From NCBI RefSeq assembly GCF_051912845.1, contig NZ_JBNCBU010000001.1:310001-374000 (forward strand): a DNA stretch of 64,000 nt, given 5' to 3'. The notes under the pieces are model-generated. The model was given only the letters and a program-made list of their open reading frames with translations, had not been told where the DNA came from and did no database searches. Source of the DNA: Tsuneonella sediminis. GTDB taxonomy: Bacteria; Pseudomonadota; Alphaproteobacteria; Sphingomonadales; Sphingomonadaceae. This document shows, piece after piece, positions 46,794 through 56,478 of the stretch (the stretch's first letter is position 1; each line of letters starts with the position of its first letter). Made by a program: the position numbers and the translations under genes.

Positions 46794-48377
46794 TCAGCGG
46801 TGGCTTTCGGGGGTGTCGATCGGGAAGTCGTGCTCCTGACCGCCGATGTCGTCGACGACCTCGACGATCCCGCGGCCAAGGTGGCTGTTGCGCCGGCTAT
46901 AGGCGAAATAGACCAGCAGGCCGATCACCGTCCAGATCGGCAGCACCAGCATGGCGGCGCTCGGCAGGTTGAGGAACAGGAACAGGCATCCCGCGATCGT
47001 CAGCGGCCCGATGACGATCAGGCCCGGAACGCGGAACGTCCGCGGGCGGTCGGGATCGGACCGCCGTAGCAGCATTACCGCCACGGCCACCATGAGGAAC
47101 GCGTAGAGCGTGCCCGCGTTGGCGATGTCGGCCAGCTGCCCGACCGGGAAGAACGCCGCGGCAATCGCCACGACCACCCCGGTGATCGCGGTAACCACGT
47201 AGGGCGTGCGCCACTTGGGGTGAACCTTGGACAGGCCCTCGGGCAGCAGTCCGTCACGGCTCATCACGAAGAAGATGCGGGTCTGCGCGAACAGCAGAAC
47301 CAGGATCACCGAAGGCAGGGCAAGAATCGCGGCGTAGCCGAGCATGTTGCCGATCGGACCGAAGCCGATCTGCCGCAGGACGTGAGCGAGCGCCTCGTTC
47401 GAACACACCAGCGCGTCGGCGTATTGCGGCATCGCGCACTGACGGGCGAGTTCGGCCGATCCGGCCGGGAACGGCACGCCGTTGGGTCCCATGATGGGCT
47501 GGCCGCCGATCGTGCCGATCGCGCCGGCCGCGACGAGGATGTAGAACACGGTGCAGAAGAGCAGCGATCCCACGAGGCCGATCGGCACGTTCCGCTGCGG
47601 GTTCTTGGTCTCTTCAGCCGCGGTCGAGACCGCATCGAAGCCGACATAGGCGAAGAAGATCGTTGCCGCCGCGCCCACCGCGCCGACGCCGGTTCCCCAG
47701 CCGCCGAACACGCCGGCGGGAAGGAAAGGATTGAAGCGCTCCGCATCAAACTCGGCGCTGGTCAGCGTGAGCGCGATGAACGCGGTCAGCGCGGTGACCT
47801 TGATGAGCACCAGCACCGCGTTGACCTTGGCGCTTTCGCTCGTGCCGATCATGAGGAGCCAGGTCACCAGCAATGCGATGATCAGCGCCGGCAGGTTGAT
47901 GAAGCCGCCCGGCGCGCCGCCAAGGGCAAGCGGGCCGGCCGTGAGCCAGGCCGGCAGTGCTATTCCGAAGGTATCGTTCAGGATCGTGCCCGTGAAATAC
48001 CCCGACCAGCCGACCGAGACCGCGGACGCGGCGATCGCGTACTCGAGTATCAGCGCCCAGCCGACCGTCCAGGCGAGGAATTCGCCCATCGTCGCGTAAC
48101 TGTAGGTGTAGGCGGAACCCGCGACGGGGATCATTGCGGCGATCTCGGAATAGCAGAGCGCGGCGACGATGCAGACCGCGCCGGCGATCACGAACGCGAG
48201 CATCAGGCCGGGGCCGGCCTTTTGCGCACCCGCCGCGGTCAGCACGAAGATACCGGTGCCGATGATGCAGCCGATTCCGAAAAGCATGAGCTGGAACGCA
48301 CCGAGCGTGCGCTTGAGCGATTTCTTTTCCGCCGTCGCCAGGATGGCGTCTAGCGGCTTTACGCGGTCGAGTAGCAT
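46794..48377 (-). CDS. APC-family amino-acid permease (cationic amino-acid transporter type)
   Basis: A 527-residue permease with about 12-14 membrane helices. Family motifs are FQLMLFGIGCIIGTGIFVLT with the substrate-binding G-I-G-T-G-I segment in helix 1, AALCYSEIAAMIPVAGSAYT and FFAYVGFDAVSTAAEETKNP in helix 6-7. The extended loop with two cysteines (ARQCAMPQYADALVCSN) and the last helices fit the CAT subgroup. ATG 48377 has AGGGAA upstream. It imports amino acids; the specific substrate is not evident. Confidence 0.93.
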   Translation of the reverse strand: MLLDRVKPLDAILATAEKKSLKRTLGAFQLMLFGIGCIIGTGIFVLTAAGAQKAGPGLMLAFVIAGAVCIVAALCYSEIAAMIPVAGSAYTYSYATMGEFLAWTVGWALILEYAIAASAVSVGWSGYFTGTILNDTFGIALPAWLTAGPLALGGAPGGFINLPALIIALLVTWLLMIGTSESAKVNAVLVLIKVTALTAFIALTLTSAEFDAERFNPFLPAGVFGGWGTGVGAVGAAATIFFAYVGFDAVSTAAEETKNPQRNVPIGLVGSLLFCTVFYILVAAGAIGTIGGQPIMGPNGVPFPAGSAELARQCAMPQYADALVCSNEALAHVLRQIGFGPIGNMLGYAAILALPSVILVLLFAQTRIFFVMSRDGLLPEGLSKVHPKWRTPYVVTAITGVVVAIAAAFFPVGQLADIANAGTLYAFLMVAVAVMLLRRSDPDRPRTFRVPGLIVIGPLTIAGCLFLFLNLPSAAMLVLPIWTVIGLLVYFAYSRRNSHLGRGIVEVVDDIGGQEHDFPIDTPESHR

Positions 48378-48514
48378 GGACCCGTATTCCCTTTTGTCAG
48401 GCGGCCATGGCGGCCTGCCTCCCTCATGGCGCGCGAAGCTAGCGCCCCGCTCTCTCAAGGCAAGCCAAATGTCCGGGCTTTCCCCGCATCGGTGGCGCGG
48501 CTAGGAGGTGCGCG

Positions 48515-49387
48515 ATGTCCACCACCTTCCAGCTCGACACCGCCACCAGCCGGGCGCACCCCACCCCGCAGCCGATGCGGCGCCTGACGGTGCCGGCGAT
48601 CAAGGCACGCAAGACCGACGGCGAGACGGCCGATCCGCTGGTGATGCTTACCGCCTACACCGCCCGGCAGGCCCAGCTGCTCGACCAGCACTGCGACATG
48701 CTGCTGGTCGGCGACTCACTCGGGCAGGTCATCTACGGGCTGCCCTCGACGCTGCAGGTAACGCTGGAAATGATGATCGCGCACGGCGCGGCGGTCGTGC
48801 GCGGCAGCTATCACAGCCTGGTGATCGTCGACATGCCGTTCGGCTCCTACGAGGCCAGCCCGCAGAAGGCCTTCGAAAGCGCCAGCCGTATCATGGCCGA
48901 GACGGGATGCGCCGCGGTCAAGCTGGAGGGCGGCGCGGCGATGGCCGAGACGATAGCGTTTCTCTCCGGCCGCGGCATTCCGGTCATGGCGCACGTGGGC
49001 CTGACGCCGCAGGCCGTCAACTCGCTGGGCGGTTACGGCGCGCGCGGGCGCAGCGAGGAGGAGCACGCCAAGATCATGTCCGATGGCCGGGCGGTGCAGG
49101 ACGCAGGCGCCTTCGCGGTCGTCGCGGAGGGCGTCATCGAGCCGATCGCGATCGAACTGACCGATGCGCTCGCAATCCCCGTCATCGGCATCGGCGCGAG
49201 CGCGCAGTGCGACGGCCAGGTGCTCGTGACGGAAGACATGCTCGGCATGTTCGAGCGGGTGCCGCGTTTCGTGAAACGCTATGAGGACATGGCCAGCGTC
49301 ATCTCCAAGGCGGCCGAAACCTACGCCACAGAGGTTCGCGAGCGGGCGTTCCCGACCGCCGACCAGACCTACCAGCCCAAGAATTAA
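48515..49387 (+). CDS. panB: 3-methyl-2-oxobutanoate hydroxymethyltransferase
   Basis: PanB makes ketopantoate from 2-oxoisovalerate and methylene-tetrahydrofolate, the first step of pantothenate synthesis. The 290-residue protein has an N-terminal extension of about 25 residues, then VMLTAYTARQAQLLD, DMLLVGDSLGQVIYG, IVDMPFGSYEASPQ, CAAVKLEGGAAMAETI and AEGVIEPIAIELTDALAIP, including the metal and substrate acidic residues. It links to the valine pathway upstream and to coaD, although not in their operons. Confidence 0.97.
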   Translation: MSTTFQLDTATSRAHPTPQPMRRLTVPAIKARKTDGETADPLVMLTAYTARQAQLLDQHCDMLLVGDSLGQVIYGLPSTLQVTLEMMIAHGAAVVRGSYHSLVIVDMPFGSYEASPQKAFESASRIMAETGCAAVKLEGGAAMAETIAFLSGRGIPVMAHVGLTPQAVNSLGGYGARGRSEEEHAKIMSDGRAVQDAGAFAVVAEGVIEPIAIELTDALAIPVIGIGASAQCDGQVLVTEDMLGMFERVPRFVKRYEDMASVISKAAETYATEVRERAFPTADQTYQPKN

Positions 49388-49404
49388 AGCCGGACAATCC
49401 CCAC

Positions 49405-50478
49405 ATGAACACGCTCAAGCGGTATTACGGCTTCTCGCTGATCTTCACGCTCGCCTGTCTAGGGCTGGGCGTCTGGTACGGCATATCGAGCACGGGCACG
49501 GCAATCGGTACCGCGCAGATGCTGTGGATCATCGTCGTGCTGTCGGTGCTCGAGATCTCGCTCAGCTTCGATAATGCGGTGGTCAACGCATCGGTGCTCA
49601 AGGACATGGACCGGGTCTGGCAAAAACGGTTCCTCACCTGGGGCATTGCCTTTGCGGTGTTCGGCATGCGCATCGTCTTTCCGCTTGCGATCGTGGCGAT
49701 CGCGGCCGGGATAGGCCCGGTCGAGACGATCCGCCTGTCGCTCAATGATCCTGTCGAATACGAAAGGCTGGTGTCGAGCGCGCACATCGGCATTGCCGGG
49801 TTCGGCGGCGCGTTCCTCGCCATGGTGGGGCTGAAATTCTTTTTCGACGGCGAGAAGGACGTCCACTGGATCGAGGTTTTCGAGCGTTTCCTCGGCCGGT
49901 TCGCTGCGCTGCCCGCCGCCGAGATCGGCCTTTTGCTGCTGGCCATCTGGGGCATTTCGCTGCTTCTTCCCGATGCCGACGCGCTGACCTTCGTCGTGGC
50001 CGGAATCCTCGGGATCGTGACCTTCATCGCGGTCGAGGGGGTCAGCACCCTGCTCGAACTTCACGAACAGAAGCAACGCCTTGCCGGAGCCGTCGTGCGC
50101 AGCGGGCTCGGCGGTTTCCTTTATCTCAACGTCCTCGACGCGAGCTTCAGTTTCGACGGCGTGATCGGTGCCTTCGCCCTGTCCAACAACATGATAGTGA
50201 TCGCACTTGGCCTGTCGATCGGCGCGATGTTCGTGCGGTCGATGACGATCCACCTCGTCGAGAAAGGCACCCTCGCGCAATACCGCTATCTCGAGCACGG
50301 CGCCTTCTGGGCGATTATCGTGTTGGGAGCGATCATGCTGCTTTCGGCCAGGTGGCACATTCCCGAAACCGTGACCGGCCTCATCGGCGCGGTGCTGATT
50401 GGCCTGTCGCTATGGTGGTCGGTCCGGTTCAACCGGTCGAACCCGGAGAATTCTGAGGGCGGTCTGCCAGCCGGGTAG
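49405..50478 (+). CDS. DUF475 / TerC-family membrane protein
   Basis: A 357-residue protein with about nine hydrophobic segments belonging to the DUF475 branch of the TerC superfamily. The defining helices are WIIVVLSVLEISLSFDNAVV and LNVLDASFSFDGVIGAFALS, with acidic residues inside the membrane (E, D in SLSFDN and SFSFDGV) likely to bind metal. It starts 17 bases after panB and may share its transcript. TerC relatives have been tied to metal export or tellurite resistance; the role here is unknown. The 3' end overlaps the convergent SBF-type gene by 50 bases. Confidence 0.9.
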   Translation: MNTLKRYYGFSLIFTLACLGLGVWYGISSTGTAIGTAQMLWIIVVLSVLEISLSFDNAVVNASVLKDMDRVWQKRFLTWGIAFAVFGMRIVFPLAIVAIAAGIGPVETIRLSLNDPVEYERLVSSAHIGIAGFGGAFLAMVGLKFFFDGEKDVHWIEVFERFLGRFAALPAAEIGLLLLAIWGISLLLPDADALTFVVAGILGIVTFIAVEGVSTLLELHEQKQRLAGAVVRSGLGGFLYLNVLDASFSFDGVIGAFALSNNMIVIALGLSIGAMFVRSMTIHLVEKGTLAQYRYLEHGAFWAIIVLGAIMLLSARWHIPETVTGLIGAVLIGLSLWWSVRFNRSNPENSEGGLPAG

Positions 50479-51409
50479 CGAGCGGCGCGCTCACCACAAG
50501 CTGCAGCAGGTGGTAGGCGAGCAGGGGCAGGAGGACCATCCCGGCAACCTGCGGCGGGAAGAGCACCGCGGCAAGCGGCGCGCCCATCGCGACGCTCTTG
50601 TGCGCGCCGGCGAACAGGAACGCGATCCTCTCGGGCCTGCCGAGTGCGATGGCGCCGCCGAGTGCCCACGACCCCCAAAACGCAAATGCCAGCATCGCGC
50701 AGACCGCCGCCAGAAGCAAAGCCCAGTCGCCTGGTCCGACCAGGGTCCAGAGACCTTGTTCGACCGCACCGGAAAAAGCCACGTAGACCGCGATCGCGAT
50801 CGAGATCCGGTCCATCCAGGTCACCAGGTCCCGGTGTGAGGCCGTCCACGTTTCGAGCCGGGCCTGCAGCAGCTGGCCGATCGCGAACGGGAGAATGAGG
50901 ATGCCGAAGACCTTGCCCAGTCCCGAAAGGCCCAGGTCCGCCGCCCCTCCCCCGCCCAGCGCGGCGAACAGGGGCGCGCAGACGAAGACGCCGAGGATGT
51001 TCGTCAGCGCCGCCGCGACAACCGAGCGGGAGACGTTCCCGCCAGCAAGCGAGGAGTAGGCGGTTGCCGACTGCACGGTCGATGGCAGAACGCCAAGATA
51101 GAGGAAGCCGAGCGCCACCAGCGGGGGCAAGGTGCCGCCCAGCGCGATTTCCAGCCCCTTGCCGGCCAGGGCCATTGCTCCGAAACACCAGACCGTCACG
51201 GGTAGAAGGAAGCGCCAGTGGCCCAGCCCCTGCAGAACTTCGCGGCGCGGAAGGCGCAGGCCGTTGAGCAGGAAAAGCAGGAAGATCGCGCCGTTCGAAA
51301 CCCACTGGGCAATCGTTCGCGCCTCACCCGTGGCAGGCATGATGCTGGCCAGGACGATAGCCAGCACGAGAAGACGTACCATCAGGTCGATCTTGGCAAA
51401 TACGCGCAT
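50429..51409 (-). CDS. SBF-like (bile acid:sodium symporter family) transporter
   Basis: A 326-residue transporter with about nine to ten hydrophobic helices resembling the SBF-like (YfeH/DUF4137) branch. Segments include AIFLLFLLNGLRLPRREVLQ, GVLPSTVQSATAYSSLAGGNV (the conserved crossover helix with S-x-x-S-A-T), TNILGVFVCAPLFAALG and FLFAGAHKSVAMGAPLAAVL. It is a secondary transporter for an organic anion, probably sodium-coupled. ATG 51409 is used; an ATG ten codons upstream is possible. Confidence 0.9.
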   Translation of the reverse strand: MRVFAKIDLMVRLLVLAIVLASIMPATGEARTIAQWVSNGAIFLLFLLNGLRLPRREVLQGLGHWRFLLPVTVWCFGAMALAGKGLEIALGGTLPPLVALGFLYLGVLPSTVQSATAYSSLAGGNVSRSVVAAALTNILGVFVCAPLFAALGGGGAADLGLSGLGKVFGILILPFAIGQLLQARLETWTASHRDLVTWMDRISIAIAVYVAFSGAVEQGLWTLVGPGDWALLLAAVCAMLAFAFWGSWALGGAIALGRPERIAFLFAGAHKSVAMGAPLAAVLFPPQVAGMVLLPLLAYHLLQLVVSAPLATRLADRPQNSPGSTG

Positions 51410-51450
51410 CACGGCGCCATTGACCGCGAGCAGCCGCATTGTCGAGGCGA

Positions 51451-53025
51451 TCAGCTTGCGCCGAGCCTCTTGAGAAGGGGATCGTTGCGATCGCGCGACC
51501 GCGCGTATTCGATCAGATCCCTTGCCCGGCCCGTCTCGCCCAGGTCGAGCATGCGGCGCGCCAGCAGGGCGGCTGCGTCCGCATTTGCAGGCTCGGCGGC
51601 AAGTTGGGCCGCTATCGCCTCGGTGGCCTGATCCCGGCGTCCGGACCGGTCGAGCGCGGCGGCCAAGCGCTTGACCAGCGGCCAGTTCCGGCGAATTCCC
51701 GCAGACCGCGCATACAGTGCCGCCGCGCCGCGGGCGTCGCCGGCGGCGAATGCGGCGTCGCCTGCAAGGGCTGCGGCATCTGCCGACCCTGCGTTGGCGC
51801 GAAGAAAGGCGTTGCTTGCGGCACGCGCCTCGGTCGTGCGTCCCCGCACGAGGAGGCCGCGGACGAGGTCAACGACCGAGACGCCTTCTCCGGCGGTTCG
51901 CCGCTCTGCCACCTCGATCGCGGCCCGCGGGGCGATGGGCACGATGCGCAGCGCGCCGCCCGATTGCGCGGCGTCGAGATATGGCGCGGCCTTCTCGCGT
52001 TCGCCCAGCGCCTCGTGCGCGCGCCCGACAAGCTCCGCAAGGTAGGGATCGTCCCCTTCAGTCCCGAAGCGGGCAATGAGTTCGCGGTGGTTGCCACCGA
52101 GCGCCAGCGCCCTTGCGAGGAGAAGCCGTACCCGGCGATTGTCGGGCTGGCGGCGCGCCAGTGCGTCGAATCCTTGCGCAGCGCTGGCGTAGTTCCCGTT
52201 CTCCATGTCCACGATACCAAGGAGGAGCATCGCTGCGGGGACTTGGCGATCGGCATCGCCGCTGCGCTGCAGCAGGCTGCGGGCGACATCGTACTTTCCC
52301 CCGCGCGCGGCGAGAACGGCCTGGAGGAACTGCGCGCGCGGGTCGCCAGGTGCAGTCTCCGCGAGACGGCGGACCATGGCGAGCATCTCCGTCGCGCGCG
52401 CCAGTTCGCCCAACGTCGCAGCATGCTCGGCAACGATGTCGGGATTTCGCGGCGAGGCGCCGAGCGCCTGTTCCAGCACGGGCAGCGCATGCGCGTTGCC
52501 GGCCGATTCGCGCAGCAGCTGCGCGCGAAGCAGCAGCGCGGCGGGGTTCCGGGGTCCCAGGGCGAGTGCACGGTCCGCTGCCTCGGCCGCCTGGGCCTGT
52601 TCTCCCCCGCGCCACCGCAATCTTCCGATGTCGACCCACAGCTCCGGATCATCGGCTGTCCCGGCGGCGAGCGCCTTGTCGAACGCCCGCCCCGCAGCCG
52701 GAAGATCGCCCTGTCGCATCCGCAGGCGGCCGAGCATATGAAAACCGTGACCCGCCACTTCGGGCGCGAGTTCTCCACTTGCAAGCCATCGCTCGGCCTC
52801 GCGAAGGTCGCCCTGCTGCAGTTCGGCTTCCCCGAGCCAGGGCGCGAGTAACGGGGCCGGGGTGCCGCGATCCAACGCGCGGCGCAGTGCCACTTCAGCC
52901 GCAATCCCGTCCCCGGCGGCAAGCATGGCTTGCCAGTCGTCCGGCGCAGTCGCTTCAGAAGACGGTCCTCGACAAGCAGCCAGCGTCAACACCAGCGCAA
53001 GGACCAGGTTACGTCGAAAGATCAT
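51451..53025 (-). CDS. TPR-repeat lipoprotein of the PrsK/PrsR cluster
   Basis: A 524-residue lipoprotein: signal peptide with lipobox LTLAAC (Cys about 18), then tetratricopeptide-type helical repeats throughout, for example LLAPWLGEAELQQGDLREAE, DPELWVDIGRLRWRGGEQ and NPAALLLRAQLLRESAGNA. Such TPR lipoproteins accompany exopolysaccharide export and PEP-CTERM/exosortase systems, where they are thought to scaffold the export machinery. Its start overlaps the end of prsR by 17 bases, so it is the last gene of the sugar transferase-prsK-prsR operon. The exosortase itself is not in the window. Confidence 0.85.
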   Translation of the reverse strand: MIFRRNLVLALVLTLAACRGPSSEATAPDDWQAMLAAGDGIAAEVALRRALDRGTPAPLLAPWLGEAELQQGDLREAERWLASGELAPEVAGHGFHMLGRLRMRQGDLPAAGRAFDKALAAGTADDPELWVDIGRLRWRGGEQAQAAEAADRALALGPRNPAALLLRAQLLRESAGNAHALPVLEQALGASPRNPDIVAEHAATLGELARATEMLAMVRRLAETAPGDPRAQFLQAVLAARGGKYDVARSLLQRSGDADRQVPAAMLLLGIVDMENGNYASAAQGFDALARRQPDNRRVRLLLARALALGGNHRELIARFGTEGDDPYLAELVGRAHEALGEREKAAPYLDAAQSGGALRIVPIAPRAAIEVAERRTAGEGVSVVDLVRGLLVRGRTTEARAASNAFLRANAGSADAAALAGDAAFAAGDARGAAALYARSAGIRRNWPLVKRLAAALDRSGRRDQATEAIAAQLAAEPANADAAALLARRMLDLGETGRARDLIEYARSRDRNDPLLKRLGAS

Positions 53026-54376
53026 ACTGCTTGATGAGATCGTAGAGCGTGGGACGACTGATCCCGAGCAGTTTGGCGGTACTCGAAATATTGCCCTCGC
53101 TCCGCGCCAGCGCATGACGGATCATCGCGCGGTCCGATCGCTCGCGCGCGCTCTTGAGGTTGAGCGTCTCGGCACACCCATCGCCCGCATGCGGCGCCAG
53201 ATCGAGATCTTCGGCGCCGACAAGCTTTCCATCGGTCATGATGACCGCGCGTTTCACGCGGTTTTCCAGCTCGCGCACGTTGCCCGGCCAGCGCCAACCG
53301 TCGATCGCCGCGAGCGCATCGGGCGCGAATCCCTTGACCGACGGGTTCATCTCGGCGGCGAACCGCTGAAGAAAGGCCTTGGCGAGCAGGACGGCATCGC
53401 CGGGCCGCTCGGCCAGGGTAGGGATCTTCACGACGATTTCCGCCAGGCGATAGAACAGGTCCTCGCGGAACGTGCCCGCGGCGATCATCGCTTCGAGATC
53501 CTGGTGCGTCGCACACACGATCCTGGTGTCGACTGCGATGGCGGTCCGCCCGCCGATGCGTTCGATCGTCCGTTCCTGCAGGAAACGGAGCAGCTTGACC
53601 TGCAGCGGCAGCGGGATGTCGCCGACCTCGTCGAGAAACAGCGTGCCCCCGTGGGCCTGCTCGATCTTTCCCTCAGTGCTCTTGACCGCACCGGTGAACG
53701 CGCCCTTTTCGTGGCCGAACAGTTCGGCTTCGAGCAGCGTTTCCGGGATTGCCGCGCAGTTGAGTGCGACGAATGCTCCGCTGCGCCGGTCGCTCGCGTC
53801 GTGCAGCCCGCGCGCGAGGAGCTCCTTGCCCGTGCCGCTCGCGCCGAGCAGCATGACCGACACTCCGGTGCTGGCGACCCGCTCGATCGTGCGCGCGACC
53901 TTGGCCATTTCGGGAGCGGCGGTGATCAACGTTCCGAGCACGGTCCTGTCCTCGCCGACGCGGGCCGCGAGCCTGCGGTTTTCCGCCTCGATCTCGTGCA
54001 GCGCAAAGGCGCGACGCACGATCAGGCCGAGGGCGTCGATATCGACGGGCTTCTGGTAGAAATCGTATGCCCCGCGCTCGATCGCGCGCAGGGCGCTTTC
54101 GCGTGCGCCGTGCCCCGAGGCCACGATCACCTTGGTATCGGGCTTGAGCGCCATGATCGCGTCAAGCACTGCGAATCCTTCGCTGGTGCCATCGGGGTCG
54201 GGAGGCAGTCCGAGGTCGAGCGTGACCACTGCCGGTTCGTCGCTGCGCAAGGCGGCGAGGGCGCTGTCGCGATCGGCCGCCATCACGACGTCGAAATCGT
54301 CGTAGGCCCATTTGAGCTGTGCCCGCAGGCCCTCGTCGTCCTCGACCACGAGGAGCTTCTTTCTGTTGTCGGCCAT
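53009..54376 (-). CDS. prsR: Sigma54-dependent response regulator PrsR
   Basis: A 455-residue NtrC-type regulator of the PEP-CTERM system PrsR family: receiver domain with VEDD and phosphoacceptor D54 (LDLGLP), AAA+ domain with LLGASGTGKELLARGLH, the sigma54-contact loop HEKGAFTGAVKS, TLFLDEVGDIPL and WPGNVRELENRVKRAV, then a Fis-type HTH (NISSTAKLLGISRPTLYDLI). It activates sigma54 promoters for exopolysaccharide and PEP-CTERM genes. The start overlaps the prsK stop by one base. The cognate kinase is the preceding gene. Confidence 0.92.
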   Translation of the reverse strand: MADNRKKLLVVEDDEGLRAQLKWAYDDFDVVMAADRDSALAALRSDEPAVVTLDLGLPPDPDGTSEGFAVLDAIMALKPDTKVIVASGHGARESALRAIERGAYDFYQKPVDIDALGLIVRRAFALHEIEAENRRLAARVGEDRTVLGTLITAAPEMAKVARTIERVASTGVSVMLLGASGTGKELLARGLHDASDRRSGAFVALNCAAIPETLLEAELFGHEKGAFTGAVKSTEGKIEQAHGGTLFLDEVGDIPLPLQVKLLRFLQERTIERIGGRTAIAVDTRIVCATHQDLEAMIAAGTFREDLFYRLAEIVVKIPTLAERPGDAVLLAKAFLQRFAAEMNPSVKGFAPDALAAIDGWRWPGNVRELENRVKRAVIMTDGKLVGAEDLDLAPHAGDGCAETLNLKSARERSDRAMIRHALARSEGNISSTAKLLGISRPTLYDLIKQYDLST

Positions 54377-56478
54377 TACGCGGCCTCCTCCCGAGCGATT
54401 TGCCGGCTGCCGATGCCGGCGGCGGCGGAAAGTGGAAGAACTGCGGCGAAGCGGGTGCCGAGGCCTTCCCGCGATTCGACTTCGAGCCTGCCGCCCATGG
54501 CTCGAACAAGCTCCCGCGCCTCGAAGGCGCCGATGCCGAACCCGCCGTCCTTCGACGAAACGAACGGCTTGAAGAGCCTGTCGCGGACGAACTGCGGGCT
54601 CATTCCGGTCCCGGAATCGATCACCTCGAGACGGCCCTGGAGCCCGTCGCAAGATACCTCGAGATACACCGGCGTCGCGGGATCGCTCGCCTCGATCGCG
54701 TTCTGCACGAGGTGCACCAGCGCCTGCTCTAGCGCGTCGGAGTCGCCGAGTACCATGCATGGATCCGCGCGGGTAACCTCGACCCTGTGCACGCCGGTGT
54801 AACGGTCGGCGGCACGATTCGCGATCGCTGCCAGGTCGAACGGTGCCAAGACCGCCGAGCCCGGTGCGCCGTAGCGACCGAGGCGGGTCAGCAGGGCGTT
54901 GAGCTTCGCTGCGCTTGTCGTCAGCGTAACCAGCATGTCGGCACGGAATTCCGGGTTGTTCGCGTGGCGCTCTGCGTTGCGGGCAAGCAGCGAGAGCTGA
55001 CTGGCAAGGTTCTTGATGTCATGCATCACGAACGCGATCCGGCGGTTAAATTCGTCAAATCGCGATGCCTCGACCAGAGCTTCGTGGCCCGCCTGTTCAG
55101 CGATGTAACTGGCGAGCTGACGGCCGACGACCTTGAGCAGATCGAAATCTTCCCAGTCGAGCCGCCGAGCGATCGGAGGCCGGGCAAGGATCGCGACCCC
55201 CGCGAGCCGGTCGAAATGCACCAGCGGTACGACGGCCCACGCGCTTGTCTCCCCCATGAGCCAGTCCGGCATGCGCATGCTTCCGCCCTCGCCCACGCGA
55301 GCCTCGTCGAGTTCGACCACCCTTCCGCTGCGCTCGAGCCAGGCAACGACCTCGGGGTCGAAAGGTGATGCGGGAACTTCGAGTTCGTCCCACTGCCAGG
55401 CCCCCGCGAGCGACATGCCGCCTGCGTCTCCGGGCAGCAGCAGAACCGCGCCCTGGCTGTCGGTAATGTCGGCCAGCGCCTGCGCGGCGCGGACCGGCAG
55501 CGCGGGAGCTTCGGCACCTGCCCGCCCGATGGTACCGGTGAAACGCAGCCATTCGGCGCGATAATCGTAACGGTGCTGAAACAGGTGCTTGAACGCCTTG
55601 ACCCGCAGCCATCCCCGGACCCGCTTCGATGGGAGCCAGAGGATTGCGAACGTAGCCGCGGCGAACAGGAAACCGACCTGGGTGAGCCGCGACAGGCCGC
55701 CCCCGAACAGGCTCAACGATTCCGCCAGCAGCGTAATCGCGAATAGGTAGCCACCGATGATCAGCAGCGAAAGCGACTGGAAGGCCACCGTCCGGCTCGG
55801 CGCGATCCGGAGTTCCGCCGCGCGAGCATTCGCTCCGATCGCGAACAGCACCGCGACCATTCCGGCGACGATCCCGCGCAGTGCAACGAGTTCGTCCGGC
55901 AGGCTGCCGCCGATCCACGCGAGGGCGTAGAGATTGAGCTGCCATGCCCACATCCCCGCAAGGGCAGCCGCGGGCCATCGCAGGATCTGGCGCGATACGG
56001 CCGATGCGCCGGCGTAGAGGTTGTGGAGGAGCACCAGGGTACCCACTGCCACCAGCGCCCGGAACAGGACCGACACCGAGAAGGCCAGTTCGCCCACCGG
56101 TTCCGATCCACCCGAGCGGAGCTCGAGAACGAGAAGCGCGGGCTGAAGACACTCGACGGTCGCAAGCACGAAGATCAGCGGCCGGATCGGTGCGAGGCTG
56201 TGATCGCGCCCATCGTTGCCGAACAATCGGTAAAGCACCAGCAGCCAGGCGAGATTGCGCCCGGATTCAAGCAGGGCGGGGAGGCTTGACCCCGGGCCGA
56301 ACGCGGCGCTGGTGACGCACCACGCCGCGCTCAGGGCGATCGCGACGATGGCCGCGCCGCGCTCGCGCCGCGGATGCGCCGTGCGCCGTGCGAGGACCAG
56401 CACCACGACCGCGCAGGTCACCGCGCCGCCAAGGTTAAGGAAAAACCCGAGCACCTGCCAGAACGGATCCGGGTCCAT
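54376..56478 (-). CDS. prsK: Membrane sensor histidine kinase PrsK
   Basis: A 700-residue kinase. The first half contains about eight to ten membrane helices (ending near SRLTQVGFLFAAATFAILWL). A GAF-like domain follows (VRAAQALADITDSQGAVLLL, WAVVPLVHFDRLAGVAILAR). The kinase core has the phosphoacceptor in RIAFVMHDIKNLASQLSLLA, the N-box LVHLVQNAIEASD and G-boxes VIDSGTGMSPQFV and GGFGIGAFEARELV. This is the PrsK layout of the PEP-CTERM system. It overlaps the sugar transferase stop by one base and prsR by one base, so the three are coupled. Confidence 0.92.
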   Translation of the reverse strand: MDPDPFWQVLGFFLNLGGAVTCAVVVLVLARRTAHPRRERGAAIVAIALSAAWCVTSAAFGPGSSLPALLESGRNLAWLLVLYRLFGNDGRDHSLAPIRPLIFVLATVECLQPALLVLELRSGGSEPVGELAFSVSVLFRALVAVGTLVLLHNLYAGASAVSRQILRWPAAALAGMWAWQLNLYALAWIGGSLPDELVALRGIVAGMVAVLFAIGANARAAELRIAPSRTVAFQSLSLLIIGGYLFAITLLAESLSLFGGGLSRLTQVGFLFAAATFAILWLPSKRVRGWLRVKAFKHLFQHRYDYRAEWLRFTGTIGRAGAEAPALPVRAAQALADITDSQGAVLLLPGDAGGMSLAGAWQWDELEVPASPFDPEVVAWLERSGRVVELDEARVGEGGSMRMPDWLMGETSAWAVVPLVHFDRLAGVAILARPPIARRLDWEDFDLLKVVGRQLASYIAEQAGHEALVEASRFDEFNRRIAFVMHDIKNLASQLSLLARNAERHANNPEFRADMLVTLTTSAAKLNALLTRLGRYGAPGSAVLAPFDLAAIANRAADRYTGVHRVEVTRADPCMVLGDSDALEQALVHLVQNAIEASDPATPVYLEVSCDGLQGRLEVIDSGTGMSPQFVRDRLFKPFVSSKDGGFGIGAFEARELVRAMGGRLEVESREGLGTRFAAVLPLSAAAGIGSRQIAREEAA